A stretch of DNA of 64,000 nt from Macropodus opercularis. Its lineage: Eukaryota > Chordata > Actinopteri > Anabantiformes > Osphronemidae. Location: assembly GCA_030770545.1 (NCBI GenBank), contig CM061106.1, forward strand, positions 10,210,001-10,274,000, given 5' to 3'. A program made the translations under genes and the position numbers. Shown piece after piece: positions 19,196-31,949 of the stretch (position 1 is its first letter; each line of letters starts with the position of its first letter). The notes under the pieces were generated by a model, which saw nothing but the letters and a program-made list of their open reading frames with translations, was not told the DNA's origin and did not search any database.

Positions 19196-19976
19196 TGTAC
19201 CCGCTAAGATCTACAAATACTCTATCCTCTCTTATTCTTTTTACAGTCATCGGTTTGGATATTTTTCTTTTTTTTAATTCCCACTCCCAATTTAAGTTTT
19301 CATATTTTTTGTCCTCCCACTTTCTTTCTTTTATTTTTTCCTTTTCCATCCAATTACAGACTTTTCTTTTAAATTTCTCCTCCTCTTTCTCTCTCTTTCT
19401 TTTTTCTTTTTTCTCCTTTTCCTCCCTCTTTTGTAGTTTTTTAACCTCCTTCTTTCTTTCCAACTCTTCACGTTCTATTCTCTTGATTTCTTTCTCCGCC
19501 TCCTTCTTTCTTTTCTTTTTCTCCTTCTTAATTTTTGTCTTTTCTTCCTCCTCCGCCGTCATGCTCCTAAACCACCTGCTCCTCCACTCTCTCCATGTCC
19601 ACCAGCTTCTCCCTTTCTCCTCCTCATCCTCCTTCTCTATATTCTCCTCCTCCACCTCCTCATCCTCCTCTTCCTCCTTCGCCTCCTCCTCCTCTTCCTC
19701 CTTCGCCTCCTCCACTTCATCAAACAGTGTACTTATCCACCTTTTGCTTTCTGCAACCTTTTCCCCCCAGGCTCTCCGTCTTTCTTCTTCTTCGTCCTCC
19801 ACCTCCTCCTCCACTTCCTCCTCCTCCTCATTCACTTCCTTCACCACCTCCAGTCTCTTTGTCAAGCTCCGTCTTCTTCTGGCCAGCATCCTCCACAGAA
19901 CTCTCCACATTTCTTCCTCCTCCTCCTTCATCTCCTCCATCTCCACCAACTCTTCCGGCTTTACCGTCTCCTCCAT
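19185..19976 (-). CDS. Lys/Glu-rich Trp-motif protein, left-arm copy
   Basis: I do not recognise this family. From the first ATG the frame encodes about 263 residues, very rich in Glu and Lys, probably coiled coil. Non-repetitive Trp-bearing islands stand out: 'EEMWRVLWRMLARRRR' near the start, 'RRAWGEKVAESKRWIS', 'WWTWREWRSRWFRSMTAEEEEK', 'KVCNWMEKEKIKERKWE' and the C-terminus 'NLNWEWELKKRKISKP' to 'VDLSGYMVG'. The same islands in the same order occur in the right-arm ORF. About 50 bases upstream of the ATG lies a splice acceptor (TTGTGTCATTACAG) shared by both copies, so this may be a terminal exon. Stops lie between the acceptor and the ATG in this copy. Biased composition makes chance openness possible, but shared islands argue against it. 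Confidence 0.5.
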   Translation of the reverse strand: MEETVKPEELVEMEEMKEEEEEMWRVLWRMLARRRRSLTKRLEVVKEVNEEEEEVEEEVEDEEEERRRAWGEKVAESKRWISTLFDEVEEAKEEEEEEAKEEEEDEEVEEENIEKEDEEEKGRSWWTWREWRSRWFRSMTAEEEEKTKIKKEKKKRKKEAEKEIKRIEREELERKKEVKKLQKREEKEKKEKRKREKEEEKFKRKVCNWMEKEKIKERKWEDKKYENLNWEWELKKRKISKPMTVKRIREDRVFVDLSGYMVG

Positions 19977-20229
19977 CTTCACTTTCTTCACTTATTCCTT
20001 TCTTTATTTTTCGCTCTCTAATCTGTAATGACACAAGACTAAAGTTTAGTGTCTCAGGCCTCCCTTAAAACCTCTGACCCGTCCAGAACCAAATATGTCA
20101 ACTTATTGCAGGTTAATGTCACTTTAAATGTTAACTTTAAACCCGGACAACCAGCATCTATGACCTGGTTCCTCTCAGAGTCCGAGCTTTAGTCAAATCA
20201 AGTCACTGACTTGACAAAGCTACGCAGCT

Positions 20230-21620
20230 AAAGTAACTTAACATCTTCCTAAACACAATTAGGTTGAACTGAACAGAAAATCTAAGTAAATGCACATTTT
20301 TAGCAGAGCTTGAAAAAATCCTACCTCTATCTGTGGCTGTTTGTTGTGTCTAAGGTTTTTTAGAATGTTTGCTGTCAACATACATGTTGCTATGGGCCAG
20401 GATTTACACGTGAGGCTGAATGGCCAGAGTCTGCACAGGCTGAAATGAACATGGTCAGAGCTGCAGAAGCTGCTTTAAATTGACACGTGGCCCAAATAAA
20501 CCCCTGCAGGGACGTCTCCTCACTCTGCATTGTCCCATCAGCACCTATCTGTTACAGATGCAGCGTCATTGGAATGGAAATATTTACAGATGTGTCCATG
20601 AAACATGTTTGAGTTGAAGGTAAATGCAGCTTCATTAAATGTTTCACTAAAAGCTTCATAGTAATATTTTTCAGAGGCTTGATTCTATTACTGTGTCCTA
20701 TGATATTTGCAAATTCACATTTAACCAAATCAAGCAGTAATAAACATAATGATCCCTGTAAAACACACTGAAGCATCCAAAGCTGGTTTCAGTGAAATAG
20801 ATTCAATCTAATTAACCTCACTGACCTGAACTAAGCAGCTAAAGTAAATTAACATCTTCCTAAACGCAATAAGGTCGAACTGAACAGAAAATCTAAGTAA
20901 ATTCACATTTTTAGCAGAGCTTGAAAAATCCTACCTCTTTCTGTGGCTGTTTGTTGTGTCTAAGGTTTTTTAGAATGTTTGCTGTCAACATACATGTTGC
21001 TATGGGCCAGGATTAACACGTGAGGCTGAATGGCCAGAGTCTGCACAGGCTGAAATGAACATGGTCAGAGCTGCAGAAGCTGCTTTAAATTGACACGTGG
21101 CCCAAATAAACCCCTGCAGGGACGTCTCCTCACTCTGCATTGTCCCATCAGCACCTATCTGTTACAGATGCAGCGTCATTGGAATGGAAATATTTACAGA
21201 TGTGTCCATTAAACATGTTTGAGTTGAAGGTAAATGCAGCTTCATTAAATGTTTCACTAAAAGCTTCATAGTAATATTTTTCAGAGGCTTGATTCTATTA
21301 CTGTGTCCTATGATATTTGACAATTCACATTTAACCAAATCAAGCAGTAATAAACATAATGATCCCTGTAAAACACACTGAAGCATCCAACGCAGATTCA
21401 AACTAATTAAACTCACTGACCTGAACTAAGCCGCTAAAGTAACTTAACATCTTCCTAAACACAAATAGGTTGAACTGAACAGAAAATCTAAGTAAATGCA
21501 CATTTTTAGCAGAGCTTGAAAAAATCCTACCTCTTTCTGTGGCTGTTTGTTGTGTCTAAGGTTTTTTAGAATGTTTGCTGTCAACATACATGTTGCTATG
21601 GTGCCAGGATTAACACGTGA
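20230..21620 (-). repeat. Tandem array of 0.6 kb units, left arm (two and a part)
   Basis: Units of about 600 bases running from CTTAACATCTTCCTAAACAC to AACTAAGCAGCTAAAG, nearly identical to each other; the third is truncated after GTTGCTATGG. Each contains AAATAAACCCCTGCAGGGACG and a conserved short frame of 74-84 codons whose differences are mostly terminal; I do not regard it as a gene. Confidence 0.85.
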
Positions 21621-21982
21621 GGCTGATTGGCCTTCTAAGGTCTGTGTGGCGTCTGCAGTCGTGTCCCAAGCTGCAGGTTCAGCATCACTGGCTGTGAGTA
21701 AACCTATTGGGCTGGTTCCTCCATCTGAGAAGCACAAGTCAATGCTTATTTGTGACTGGGAGGATGTGCTGCTCTTTGATGGTAGCGCTTGTACAGCGGC
21801 CTGTTGAAACACGTGGCCCAGAAACGAGCATGAAATCACTTGTTTTTATGCTTTTCTGTCTTTGACTATATTTTTTTCCAACGTTTCAATGGCCACTGGA
21901 ACAACAAATAATGTCTAGCCCATTATCAAAGAGTCTGCTTTTTAATTTCTGTTGCTGTGTTTGGTTTCATGGCCCCACAGGT

Positions 21983-22050
21983 AAGATAAGATAAGATAAT
22001 CCTTTATTGATCCCACATTTGGGAAATGTAATTATTACAGCAGCTCCCAG
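21983..22050 (-). mobile_element. Retroposon tail fragment (CTTTATTGATCCC type)
   Basis: AAGATAAGATAAGATAA followed by TCCTTTATTGATCCCACA and GGGAAATGTAATTATTAC is a familiar 3'-tail sequence of fish retroposons. Mirror at about 49,690-49,765. Confidence 0.55.
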
Positions 22051-22668
22051 GGATTACAAAGCATAGGTGGTGCAACGGTGCAAAAGATGACATCTGCAAA
22101 AATATACAAAGAGCCTGTTTTTTTACAGGTAGAAACGCCTGTAAACGGACTAAACTTCAGGTTCCAGTTGTTTAGATTTAGCCTCTAGATGGAGACATTC
22201 TTCAGTAATGAAGGAAAGGAAATGAAACAGTGGAGCAGGCAAAGCTCCAGGGTTGGTAACTAACATCTGCTTTAATTTACAAACTACCAACAACGATGGG
22301 GGGTTAAAATTATATACCAGCATATTAATTTATGTAAAAAGCATGAAGTAGCTAAATATATCAGAAAAATCTACCACCAAGATATGATTAGTCTGCTACT
22401 GTGCCTAGAGGCTGAACACAAGCTACGCACTCAAGTGAAAGTGCCACGTGAAATATTTAAGTGCAGTTGAAGTACAAGGCTGTTGTTGTGAGCTGGTGTT
22501 GGTGAACATTGCTGCCCATAGGTGTCCTCATTGGTGCTTAAAGGATGAGGCTGAGGCTGGTGAAGCCATGACTGGTGTAGTATTCAGTTCTCAAAGGTCC
22601 ACATTATGCCATTCTGTTATTTCCTGACATGATGATGAAACTGCAGCTAAATTCCAAGCTGAACATGT

Positions 22669-23785
<1,117 letters not shown>

Positions 23786-23789
23786 TTTA

Positions 23790-24520
23790 GTAGCTTTGTG
23801 CTAAGTCGTTTCCTACTGACAAACCTCCACCAGCAAGAGATTCAATAAATTGCATCTTAACGCGTTCCCTCAGCAACTCAAAAGTTTTTTGGAGAGAGAA
23901 AGACTAACGACCAGCTTTGCTTCATTGCGCCACAACTACACCTACAACTACAACTACACACCTTTCATACTTGATATCACATATATTATTTTGTTTGATT
24001 TTACTTTCCAACAAAGGCTGCAATGCCTTGTTTTTTTGGACAGATGCTGGAGGGTAAGTGTCTGAATTTATTGACCCGAACTGTTTGTTTGACTTTGTGC
24101 ATTGAGAAATTTTGATGTTTTTACTAATATATCTAATCAAATGTATCTTGATCTATTTTGAACAGGTTTGTTTGTTTGCGTTTTAATATGTTAGTAGATA
24201 AATAAAAGTGGGCTGTCTGCTAAACTTTATTATTGAGGAAGCCCTGAGAGAAGAAACCAGGTGAAATCAAAGGTTTTCAGTCAGTTATTGTTTGCGTTTT
24301 AATATGTTACTACGAATGTTAATCTATATTTCTGTGTTATGAAATCATGTAAAACAAATATCCAGTCTAAGATGGTTTGATGATTAATCATCGCGTGCGT
24401 CTGCTCATTGTCAACAGGCAGACGGTGGACTTCAGCATCTTCGCGGCTCCCACAGCGGTTTGTCTGGAAGTAAGGAGGCCTCGAACGCACCATCACACGT
24501 GTCACACTGGAGTCAAAGTG
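23790..24520. other. Unassigned left-arm sequence with piggyBac empty site
   Basis: No gene seen. The single TTAA at 24,183-24,186, in GCGTTTTAATATG, is the unoccupied equivalent of the piggyBac insertion site in the right arm. The phrase GTTTGCGTTTTAATATGTTA is repeated at 24,174 and 24,291. Confidence 0.7.
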
Positions 24521-24523
24521 CAG

Positions 24524-25349
24524 CTAACGGCTAGCGGCTAATGTGGCTAGCGCTAGCTTGTGTATTAGCGTAGCTCAGAAAGGCACCAGCGTAGAGCGCC
24601 CCCATCTTAGTCTGGACCGGTTACGTTTTGGTGCCGGTTCGTAAAGTCACATCTGGGCTCCGGAACCGAGAAGGCGGTGAAATCCGGTATTTTATGTAAC
24701 TGACGGCTGAACAGAGCAAAGGACCGAGTTAGCTTCTGCTATTTGTACAGCCCGGACTAGCGTTAGCAAACATGTTGTACTGTGCGTTATGCTAATTCCT
24801 TTAATATAATAACGTAATAATATATATATAATATTTTATCAAAAAGCTCGTGTTACAAAAGCAGTTTTTCACTCCCTCTAGACATTTTCAAAGAGAGAGA
24901 GAGTTTATTGTCGCTTTACTTTTCATCTTATCAGACTCGTAGTTCAAATAGCAAATCATTAGTAAAAAGTGACTTTTCCAAATGCAGTTGATTAAGTTCT
25001 GCCATTAAACAGTATAGGAGACGTTTTCCAGGTGTGAGTCCACAAGGACATAGATTCAAAGTTCCAGGGGCTAAAGCTGGAATATGTGTATTATATATGT
25101 ATTTGTTGTGTTGAACTGAGTTTCTGTGTTTGGAACAGACACCACACAGTTGTCTCCTGCTGCAGCACCGGCCTCCTCAGAGCACACGTATGTTTAATGT
25201 TCCACATGATATTGTTGTTGTTTATTATTGATGACTTCATTGCTGTAGCATTAGTAGAGTAACGTGTGTGTCTCTGTCTCTTCCACCTTCAGGCCTCTCT
25301 CCCCATATAAGCGGCTTGTCGCGGGTACGTCATCGAGTGTCACATACAC
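24524..25349 (+). repeat. Unit R2 (full copy of the USP upstream region)
   Basis: Full copy with a GC-rich left part containing repeated GCTAGC/GCTAA words, an AT-rich middle and the same two exon-like segments as R1. It carries the segment ending AAAGAGAGAGAG that R1 and R4 lack, which pairs it with R3. Downstream its homology with R3 continues through GGACACGTGATG to about 25,440 and then joins unrelated calsyntenin sequence instead of USP exon 1. Confidence 0.75.
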
Positions 25350-25704
25350 CTGATGACTCCACGCGTGTTCTGTGCGTGAGGTTATAATTTATTAGTCTTC
25401 ATCTGTGGAAAAGGACACGTGATGATTTTCATGTTTCTACCTCAGTGCCTCAGTGATCTTCTAGGCTCTCAGGCGTCTCAGCCTGTGGCCACACAACAGG
25501 AGCATTTCCCTGCTCATATGTGGCAAAGCGTAGCAGGATGGCAGGAGAAGACAAACCTAGTTAAAGGAAGAAGCACATCTACAGCTAGAGTCAGCGTTTG
25601 TCTGTGGAAAAGCTGCATTGATTTTATGTGTGAATATTCCCACGTGCAAACACTTCTGACATCCACCCTGTCATTGTGTGTGTTTGGGTGTTTTTCCCAC
25701 TCAG

Positions 25705-26909
25705 TGGTTCCCACTATTGTCGCTGTGGGATGTGTGAGCCTCCTGGTGTTTGTAATAATCCTGGGTGGTTTCCACATCCGAGCCACACACCAGCAGCATG
25801 AGAGACCAGGAGAACGGCAAGAGGAACGAGGTGGACTGGGATGACTCCGCCCTCACCATCACTGTCAACCCCATGGAGGTAGATCAACACACAACACTTT
25901 TTGGCCAGTGAGAAACCGTGAACCAATTCACCTTCTCAACAGTTCTGTCAGGTCTCCAGCCTTGACAGCCTGCTAATAGTTTTAGTAGATATTGTGACTG
26001 TGGCCTAGTTTTCTCAGCGTTTTGATGATTAGCAGGTCTGTGGGGATGTGAACAGAGGCTTTGCAGAGTTTCTTGCACTTGCAAGGAAAAGAATGTGACT
26101 ATTTTATGTGCAACCAACTAATAACGTGTTTGGTGCAGCTCCACTGTTGGTGCTTTTCTAATAGAGTCCTGATTAGTTTTCCAGGACGTTTTGTTGTTTG
26201 ACAGCTAGTTGCAACGATGCAGCAGCTGCATGTGCAGCAGTCTGTCGTAACACAAACCACACGATTCAGTTGCTTCACATCACATCGCTGCTTAGTAAAT
26301 AAAAGGTTTATGTGAATTCGGTTCAACTTCAGTGATGCTGTGGGGCTTGGGCTCTCTTTCAGCCACAGTAAGTGATGAATGGTGAGAAGGGAAATAAAAG
26401 CTCTCTGGGCTCCATGAGTGTCCTGAAAAGCTGAGTTCAGAGTCATCTTTAGTTCTTCTAGTCTTTCTGCTCTCATCATAACCAGTTCGCTGAGTGTGTT
26501 GTGTGCAGTTCACTGTCAGGCTGTGACATGATGATCAGGGTGGTGTCCCAGAAATCACTGAGCTGAACCCTGAACTCTGAGGAGGAAAGTTGATGAGTCA
26601 TCAGTGGGTCTCAGATTTACCACCATGTTAATCCAGTGGCTTCAGAAATGATCATGTGTGGCATCATTACACATTTAGTTTCATTTCAGGTTTGTATAAA
26701 TTCAGCAGTGACTCTCCTCAACCCCATCTTCTCTCTCCCTCTCTGACACAGACGTACCAGGACCAGCACAGCAGGAAAGAGGAGGAAGATGACATCACCA
26801 GCGCTGAGTCAGAGAGCGATGAAGACGAGGAGGGCGGGAGCCTGAAGAGCAGCAGGGGGCCAGCAGACAGCAGCAGCTGGAGTGGGATGACTCCACCCTC
26901 ACTGACTGA
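25705..26909 (+). pseudogene. clstn: Calsyntenin 3' exons (TM and cytoplasmic tail), frameshifted
   Basis: Two exons are recognisable. Exon 25,705-25,878 (after CCCACTCAG, before GTAGAT) encodes a transmembrane helix 'VAVGCVSLLVFVIILGGF', 'HIRATH', then in a shifted frame 'MRDQENGKRNEVDWDDSALT'. Exon 26,752-26,909 (after CTGACACAG) encodes 'TYQDQHSRKEEEDDITSAES', acidic repeats, then after another frame change 'RQQQLEWDDSTLTD' and a stop. These are the C-terminal features of calsyntenins, whose two Trp-Asp-Asp-Ser motifs bind kinesin light chain. The two frame breaks (near 25,797 and 26,840) and absence of the cadherin and LNS exons upstream show a fragment or pseudogene. It is joined directly to unit R2 of the palindrome. 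Confidence 0.82.
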
Positions 26910-28320
26910 AACACTCACCAACATACGCTCATCACCAGCTCAGATCCTAATACTCACTGCTTCACACAGGTTTTCCTGTTGTTATCTTAGTGGTGCTACT
27001 CAGCGTAGTGAGCTCATCACCAGGTTGTTGGTTTGTACTGTTTAGTTTGTATTCGTTATACTTACATTTGCTTTGATCTGAGTGTGGAAGACAACCCTGC
27101 ACTTTGTTTTCTCTCACACATGAGGCTTCAGGTGGAGAATATTTTTTTGCTGTGAATATTCTTGCTCAGTGCTTTTAGATTGTTTGGCACTAAGCTCACA
27201 TGTAGCTTTAAGTTTTCCTGGCTTGTAGTCCACTGTACAACAAAATGCCTCCAGTAAATGGACGCATTAATTTTTTTTCTTCTTTTCCTGCATGAGAATA
27301 TTTGAGAAGTCTATGTGTAGAGAACAATTAGTTTTAACAGATTTTCTAAATCTAAACAAACCCATGTAATTAGTCAGTGTGTTGGTGGAGGCGTCCTCAA
27401 CAGGGTCCACTCTCTAAAATGACTCAGTACGTGATGTAGAACATTTGTGTCACGGAGGCTCTAGCATGTTGCTGCATTTCTGCTAAAGCTGCTCCATCCT
27501 GCTTGTAGAAAAATGTCTGCTTCATGCTGAGAAACCTGCTCAGTGGAGGTTTCATGACAGAGAGGCGTCCATTTAGTTGTTCATGTCTTATTTGAAGCTT
27601 TGCTTTAGAGGCTTGTGGTGGAAATGTAGTGACCAGTGTCTCCTCCTTGCTGACTTGGACTTGGACTGAACGGAGGCCAGGTCTGAGCTGGATGAGATGG
27701 GAGCGACTTTTGCTGATCATGGTGCAAATAGCAGGACTAACAAAATGCATCTGTGCTATTTTATTTGTGGCTTTTATTAGTTTCATGTTAGTTTTGTCAG
27801 AGCTGGTGATTGGTTGTTCTTTCAGTTTATTGTAACTATAGTTCATCACTGGTTTCATTATTAGTGACTAATGTTTTTCATAGACGTCATGTGTCCATGT
27901 TGATGTGTAGAGGAAGTAGAATAATGTTGTGTCTTCTATAGATATTGGACTGAGTTAAGCTTTAAATCTGTTCAGTACATAATAGTGAGTTGCTGTGGCA
28001 GCGTAGCTGGACATACTGTTGACCTGCCTGTGTGTATAGTGGAGGGTGTTTCTGAACAGAGTCCTGTTGCCTGAGTTGTTGAGAAATGAGCTTGAGAGCA
28101 GCATGAAAGTCAAAGTGTATGAGGCTGTCAGCTGTAAAATTCTGTCAAACGCTCACTGTCCACGTTCGATCTGCAGCTTAAAGCACAAAACCACGGGTCA
28201 CTGCTGTGTGAACACTCTGACTCTGAAGTCAAGTCTCCTCAGTGATGACACCACCTCCAGCTTTTCTGGTTCAGCTCCTGAGTTAAGTGTCTATTGGTTG
28301 AAATGAATGTCAGCCTAACA
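26910..28320. other. No gene recognised
   Basis: AT-rich intergenic-type sequence. Frames of up to 144 codons occur on the minus strand but show no recognisable domain, start context or splice logic. Confidence 0.5.
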
Positions 28321-28470
28321 CAGTGTTTCCCAACCTGTTGGAGCCTCAGCACATGTTTTACATTAGAAAACCACACGACACACCACCAATCAAAAATGCC
28401 ACAAGAAGCAGATGTAATGAAAATCTAGTGTCAGTTTATTTGATAGAGGGAAAGAGGTGAGTGCTTATAC
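28321..28470. mobile_element. hAT-type terminal fragment
   Basis: Begins CAGTGTTTCCCAACCTGTTGG and continues with a GAGCC..CAGCACATGTTTTACAT and CACACCACCAA stretch, matching the end of a family of fish hAT-like elements by its TIR and subterminal words. The other end is not identified. Confidence 0.55.
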
Positions 28471-28984
28471 ATGCAAGGAGATATAATCACACTGGAAGAA
28501 ACATTTCATAGATCAGATAAATATTTAGTTAATTCTGAGGAGATAAGAATAAGAAAACATGTATAAATAATTATTTCTATATGTACATACAAGTTGAACC
28601 TGATGTAGTATAATCATGTGTTTATTTGTTTGTTGTCCATCCTTGACTGACTAATAAAGTTTCCGTCTTTAAATCTGAGTGAGTTGTGTCTGTTTTTCTG
28701 AGCTGCAGTTCAACCAGAAGGTGAGTAATGAGACCAGATGTGTGTCAGGGTGTTTCCGGCCTAAGGATGACGTCAGTGCTTCTATGTTTCCTACTCGTTG
28801 TCCGTCGTTGTGTGATCCAGAAGCTTTTGTCTCCACTCCGCCACCTAGTGGCGCTTTACCGTCGGTGCTATGACTCCTCTGATCCTTCACTGGCTCCATT
28901 TAACTGACGCTCTCACGCTGCGTGTGTCCATGTGTCCAGGTCGTGTTTTGAATTGAAGTCCTCCATGACGTGCGTCACAGAACG

Positions 28985-29007
28985 TGACGTCACATAACCT
29001 ATAAAAG
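28985..29007 (+). promoter_or_regulatory. Consensus CRE plus TATA box
   Basis: A perfect palindromic cAMP-response element TGACGTCA (28,985-28,992) lies seven bases from TATAAAAG (29,000-29,007); a half-site GTGCGTCA is just upstream. Transcription would start near 29,030, ahead of a leader with a GCTAACTGCTAACAG repeat (29,070-29,115). The spacing is that of a strong inducible vertebrate promoter. Confidence 0.7.
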
Positions 29008-29319
29008 CCGCTGAGGCCTCTGAAACGGCCCCTTTGCATCTGGACCTTTGACCCGTTGCAAAGTCTGACAGCTAATTGCTAACTGCTAACAGCTAACTGC
29101 TAACAGCTAATTGCTTATTATTAAAATAATTGCCAGTTTTTGGACAGAAACCAACTTCAGTTTTGGATTAATCTACGCCTGCGGATTATTCTTTAGAGTT
29201 TTTTTTAAAACCAACCGCTTTTTTCAAAGCGCTCAGCTTCGTCCCTCCAGCACCGGATGGCCGGACGCCCCTGGGAGCAGCAGCGGCCTGGAGTCGGACA
29301 TCAGCCCCCACGTCGTGCC

Positions 29320-29490
29320 GGTAGGTTTGGACACTAGCTTCCTTCTCTTTGCTAGAAAAATAACGTGAACTGTGTGTTAACTACTTACTATAATATTATC
29401 ATGTGTTAACTACTTACTATAATATTATCATGTGTTAACTACTTACTATGTTATTATCATGTGCTTAACTACTTACTATGTTATTGTCAA
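29320..29490 (+). repeat. 29-base tandem repeat in first intron
   Basis: Four copies of TGTGTTAACTACTTACTAT plus a TATTATCA tail follow the splice donor CCG|GTAGGT at 29,320/29,321. Confidence 0.75.
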
Positions 29491-30217
29491 GGGGCTGTGA
29501 TTTGAATACGTCGCTATTTTGCTGTCACTGTATTAAATTTTCCGATTTTATTATTTAAACTTTGGTCAAAAAGCCAAATGGCGGACGGAGCTTTTTTTTT
29601 AATACAGACATAAACTATGTTGTCACTATGGAAACGAGAAAGCATGAATGTTGTTGTACTGTGAACGCAGCATCATGTGACGTCATCCTGTGTCCATTCA
29701 AAATAGCAGCTGCTGCATCATGAAACTTTACTTGATCCACAGTATTATGACAGATATTAGTAGTGAATGAGTCAGTGAGTTCATGTTGAATGTAGTAGCT
29801 GAGTATAATTTATGGTGAACAACCATAAAACACTGATTCACTACTTACTTTACTTTGTCTTTCTATTACTTTCAAAGGATTCATGTTCACAGTGATGGAC
29901 ACTGTAACATGTAGTGTAGTATAGGGGGATGTAATGTAATGTAGTGTTGTATAGTATCATTTAGTGTAATTAGTTTAGATTCACCATGAAATGTTTAGGA
30001 TCTAGTTGGCGTGAAAATACTAATTCTGTAGTCTGGCTCCTCTGACTGACATTAGCTTGTTATGTTGGGACACAGAACTTTACTGTGAAGTGCCAACGTG
30101 CTGGGAACGTGTTACATGCTGATGCATGAGGTTCAGTTCCTGCGGTGTTGACAGTTAGTGGGTGGTAGGGATGTAAATGTGCTTTTCATGCTTTCCTGCC
30201 TCTTGTCTGTGCAGAAT

Positions 30218-31087
30218 ATGACGTTTGCTCTGTCACATTTCTCCCCAGGTGGCTGGTGGACTCCGCCCCCTGATGAGCGGGAGGGGGACGTGTGGATGGA
30301 CGACGTGCTGCAGGCTGGTGGTGGAGCAGCCCATCTCCATCCTCCACCTCAGGGTTTCCGTGCACCACACATTGGAATGGACAGGAGAGAGCAGGCTCCT
30401 CCCATTCCTCCCTTCGCTCCCTTTCACTTTCCTCCTCCTGTCCCTCACCCCTTCATCCCTCCCTTTGTTCCTCCTGTCCCTCACCCCTTCATCCCTCCCT
30501 TTGCTCGTCCTGTCCCTCACCCCTTCATCCCTCCCTTTGCTCCTCCTGTCCCTCACCCCTTCATCCCTCCCTTTGCTCGTCCTGTCCCTCACCCCTTCAT
30601 CCCTCCCTTTGCTCGTCCTGTCCCTCACCCCTTCGTTCCTCCCTTTGTTCGTCCTGTCCCTCACCCCTTCGTCCCTCCCTTTGCTCGTCCTGTCCCTCAC
30701 CCCTTCGTCCCTCCCTTTGCTCCTCCTGTCCCTCACCCCTTCGTCCCTCCCTTTGCTCGTCCTGTCCCTCACCCCTTCGTCCCTCCCTTTGTTCGTCCTG
30801 CTCCTATTCCTCGTGTTGTTCGTCCTGCTCCTATTCCTCGTGTTGTTCGTCCTGCTCCTATCCCTCGTGTTGTTCGTCCTGCTCCTATTCCTCGTGTTGT
30901 TCGTCCTGCTCCTATCCCTCGTGTTGTTCCTCCTGCTCCTATCCCTCGTGTTGTTCCTCCTGCTCCTATTTCTCGTGTTGTTCCTCCTGCTCCTATCCCT
31001 CGTCTTGTTCCTATTCCTCCCTTTGTTCCTCCTGACCCTGCTCGGGCTCCAGAACATTTCTTCCGTCCCATTTCCCCTTGTTGCTAA
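30218..31087 (+). CDS. Proline-rich tandem-repeat protein (unrecognised)
   Basis: An exon-1 donor at 29,320 and an acceptor at 30,214 (CTGTGCAG) join in phase. The first ATG after the join is at 30,218 and opens a 289-residue frame. Residues 1-75 are non-repetitive (WWTPPPDEREGDVWMDDVL). Then come about ten 12-residue repeats of PVPHPFIPPFAR type and about nine 9-residue repeats of APIPRVVRP type, followed by a short tail. Repeat lengths of 36 and 27 bases preserve the frame, and third positions vary (ATC/GTC) conservatively. Other frames are also open as a result of periodicity, so selection is suggested rather than proven. No signal peptide or known domain. Driven by the CRE/TATA promoter 1.2 kb upstream. 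Confidence 0.5.
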   Translation: MTFALSHFSPGGWWTPPPDEREGDVWMDDVLQAGGGAAHLHPPPQGFRAPHIGMDRREQAPPIPPFAPFHFPPPVPHPFIPPFVPPVPHPFIPPFARPVPHPFIPPFAPPVPHPFIPPFARPVPHPFIPPFARPVPHPFVPPFVRPVPHPFVPPFARPVPHPFVPPFAPPVPHPFVPPFARPVPHPFVPPFVRPAPIPRVVRPAPIPRVVRPAPIPRVVRPAPIPRVVRPAPIPRVVPPAPIPRVVPPAPISRVVPPAPIPRLVPIPPFVPPDPARAPEHFFRPISPCC

Positions 31088-31114
31088 CGTTGGCCCCTCT
31101 CTTTCTGTTTTTAG

Positions 31115-31355
31115 GGACCTCTACCCTGCAGCTGCCCTGATGGACAGTCCTCCTCCTGAGGAGCTTTCTACCATCGACTATAACGATGATGGAGCCAGCA
31201 CGTTTGGCTCCATTGAAAGCTTCGAGGAGGAGGACGACCATAGGGCTGCGGTCTCTTGTGGGCGTGGTTCCCCCACAGAGAGAAGCAGGGAAGGAGGTGA
31301 CGAGGCGGGACCGTCCTCCAAGAGGCAGAGGCGGCCTGACAGCGACTCTGACTGA
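31115..31355 (+). CDS. Possible acidic 3' exon of the proline-rich gene
   Basis: After a strong acceptor (CTCTTTCTGTTTTTAG) an open segment encodes 'DLYPAAALMDSPPPEELS', 'DYNDDGASTFGSIESFEEED' and a basic/acidic end 'GPSSKRQRRPDSDSD' with a TGA stop. KRQRR could be a nuclear localisation signal. I could not find a donor in the proline-rich exon that joins it in frame, so the link is uncertain; it might belong to an alternative transcript. Confidence 0.35.
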
Positions 31356-31949
31356 GGTCAGAGGTGCTGCTGTTCTCTGTGCCGCCTGCAGAAAGTAAAG
31401 GTTAGTACAAGCTTCTTATCAAAACACAAAGATCAATATAATATTCATGTGCTGTTACTAACGTTTGTGTTCTAGTTTTTCTCCTCCTTGAACCGACACC
31501 TTATCGCGGTGGAGGAGTTTGTGTGCCCGAATGATCCTAGGAGCTATGTTGTCTGGGCTAAATGCTCCTGGTAGGGTCTCCATGACAACCAGCTCCTAGG
31601 AGACGGGCCAGACTAAGAGCGGTTCATCTCTCTCAGTAGGAGCCGGTGCGATGTAGGTCATGTAGCAGTGGAGAGGTGTTGCTGGAACGTCCCACCAGGA
31701 GGAGGCCCAGAGGAAAACCAGGACTCACTAGAGGCAACGCTAAAGGTCACTACACACTGATGCTGACACGTGGTACTGATGGTGTTTTATTTATTGCTTC
31801 ATGACATTTATAGAAAGTCCTGAAAGGCCACTTTCTGAGCAGCTGGACTCAGCAGCATCTTTCTTTTCTCACTCCATAACCTTGGTTAATGTATATGTGT
31901 TGTTTTCATGAGCATGTTCGTGACTCTTTCATCCTGCCTTCTTTCAGGA

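Noticed and set aside
18733..20028. 431-residue Ser/Leu/Phe-rich frame on the plus strand
   Set aside because: Antisense of the purine-rich charged ORF and its satellite; low-complexity composition only.
30225..31057. Alternative long frames across the proline repeats on both strands
   Set aside because: They arise from 36- and 27-base periodicity. Only the PVPHPF frame joins the upstream exon in phase with a good ATG.
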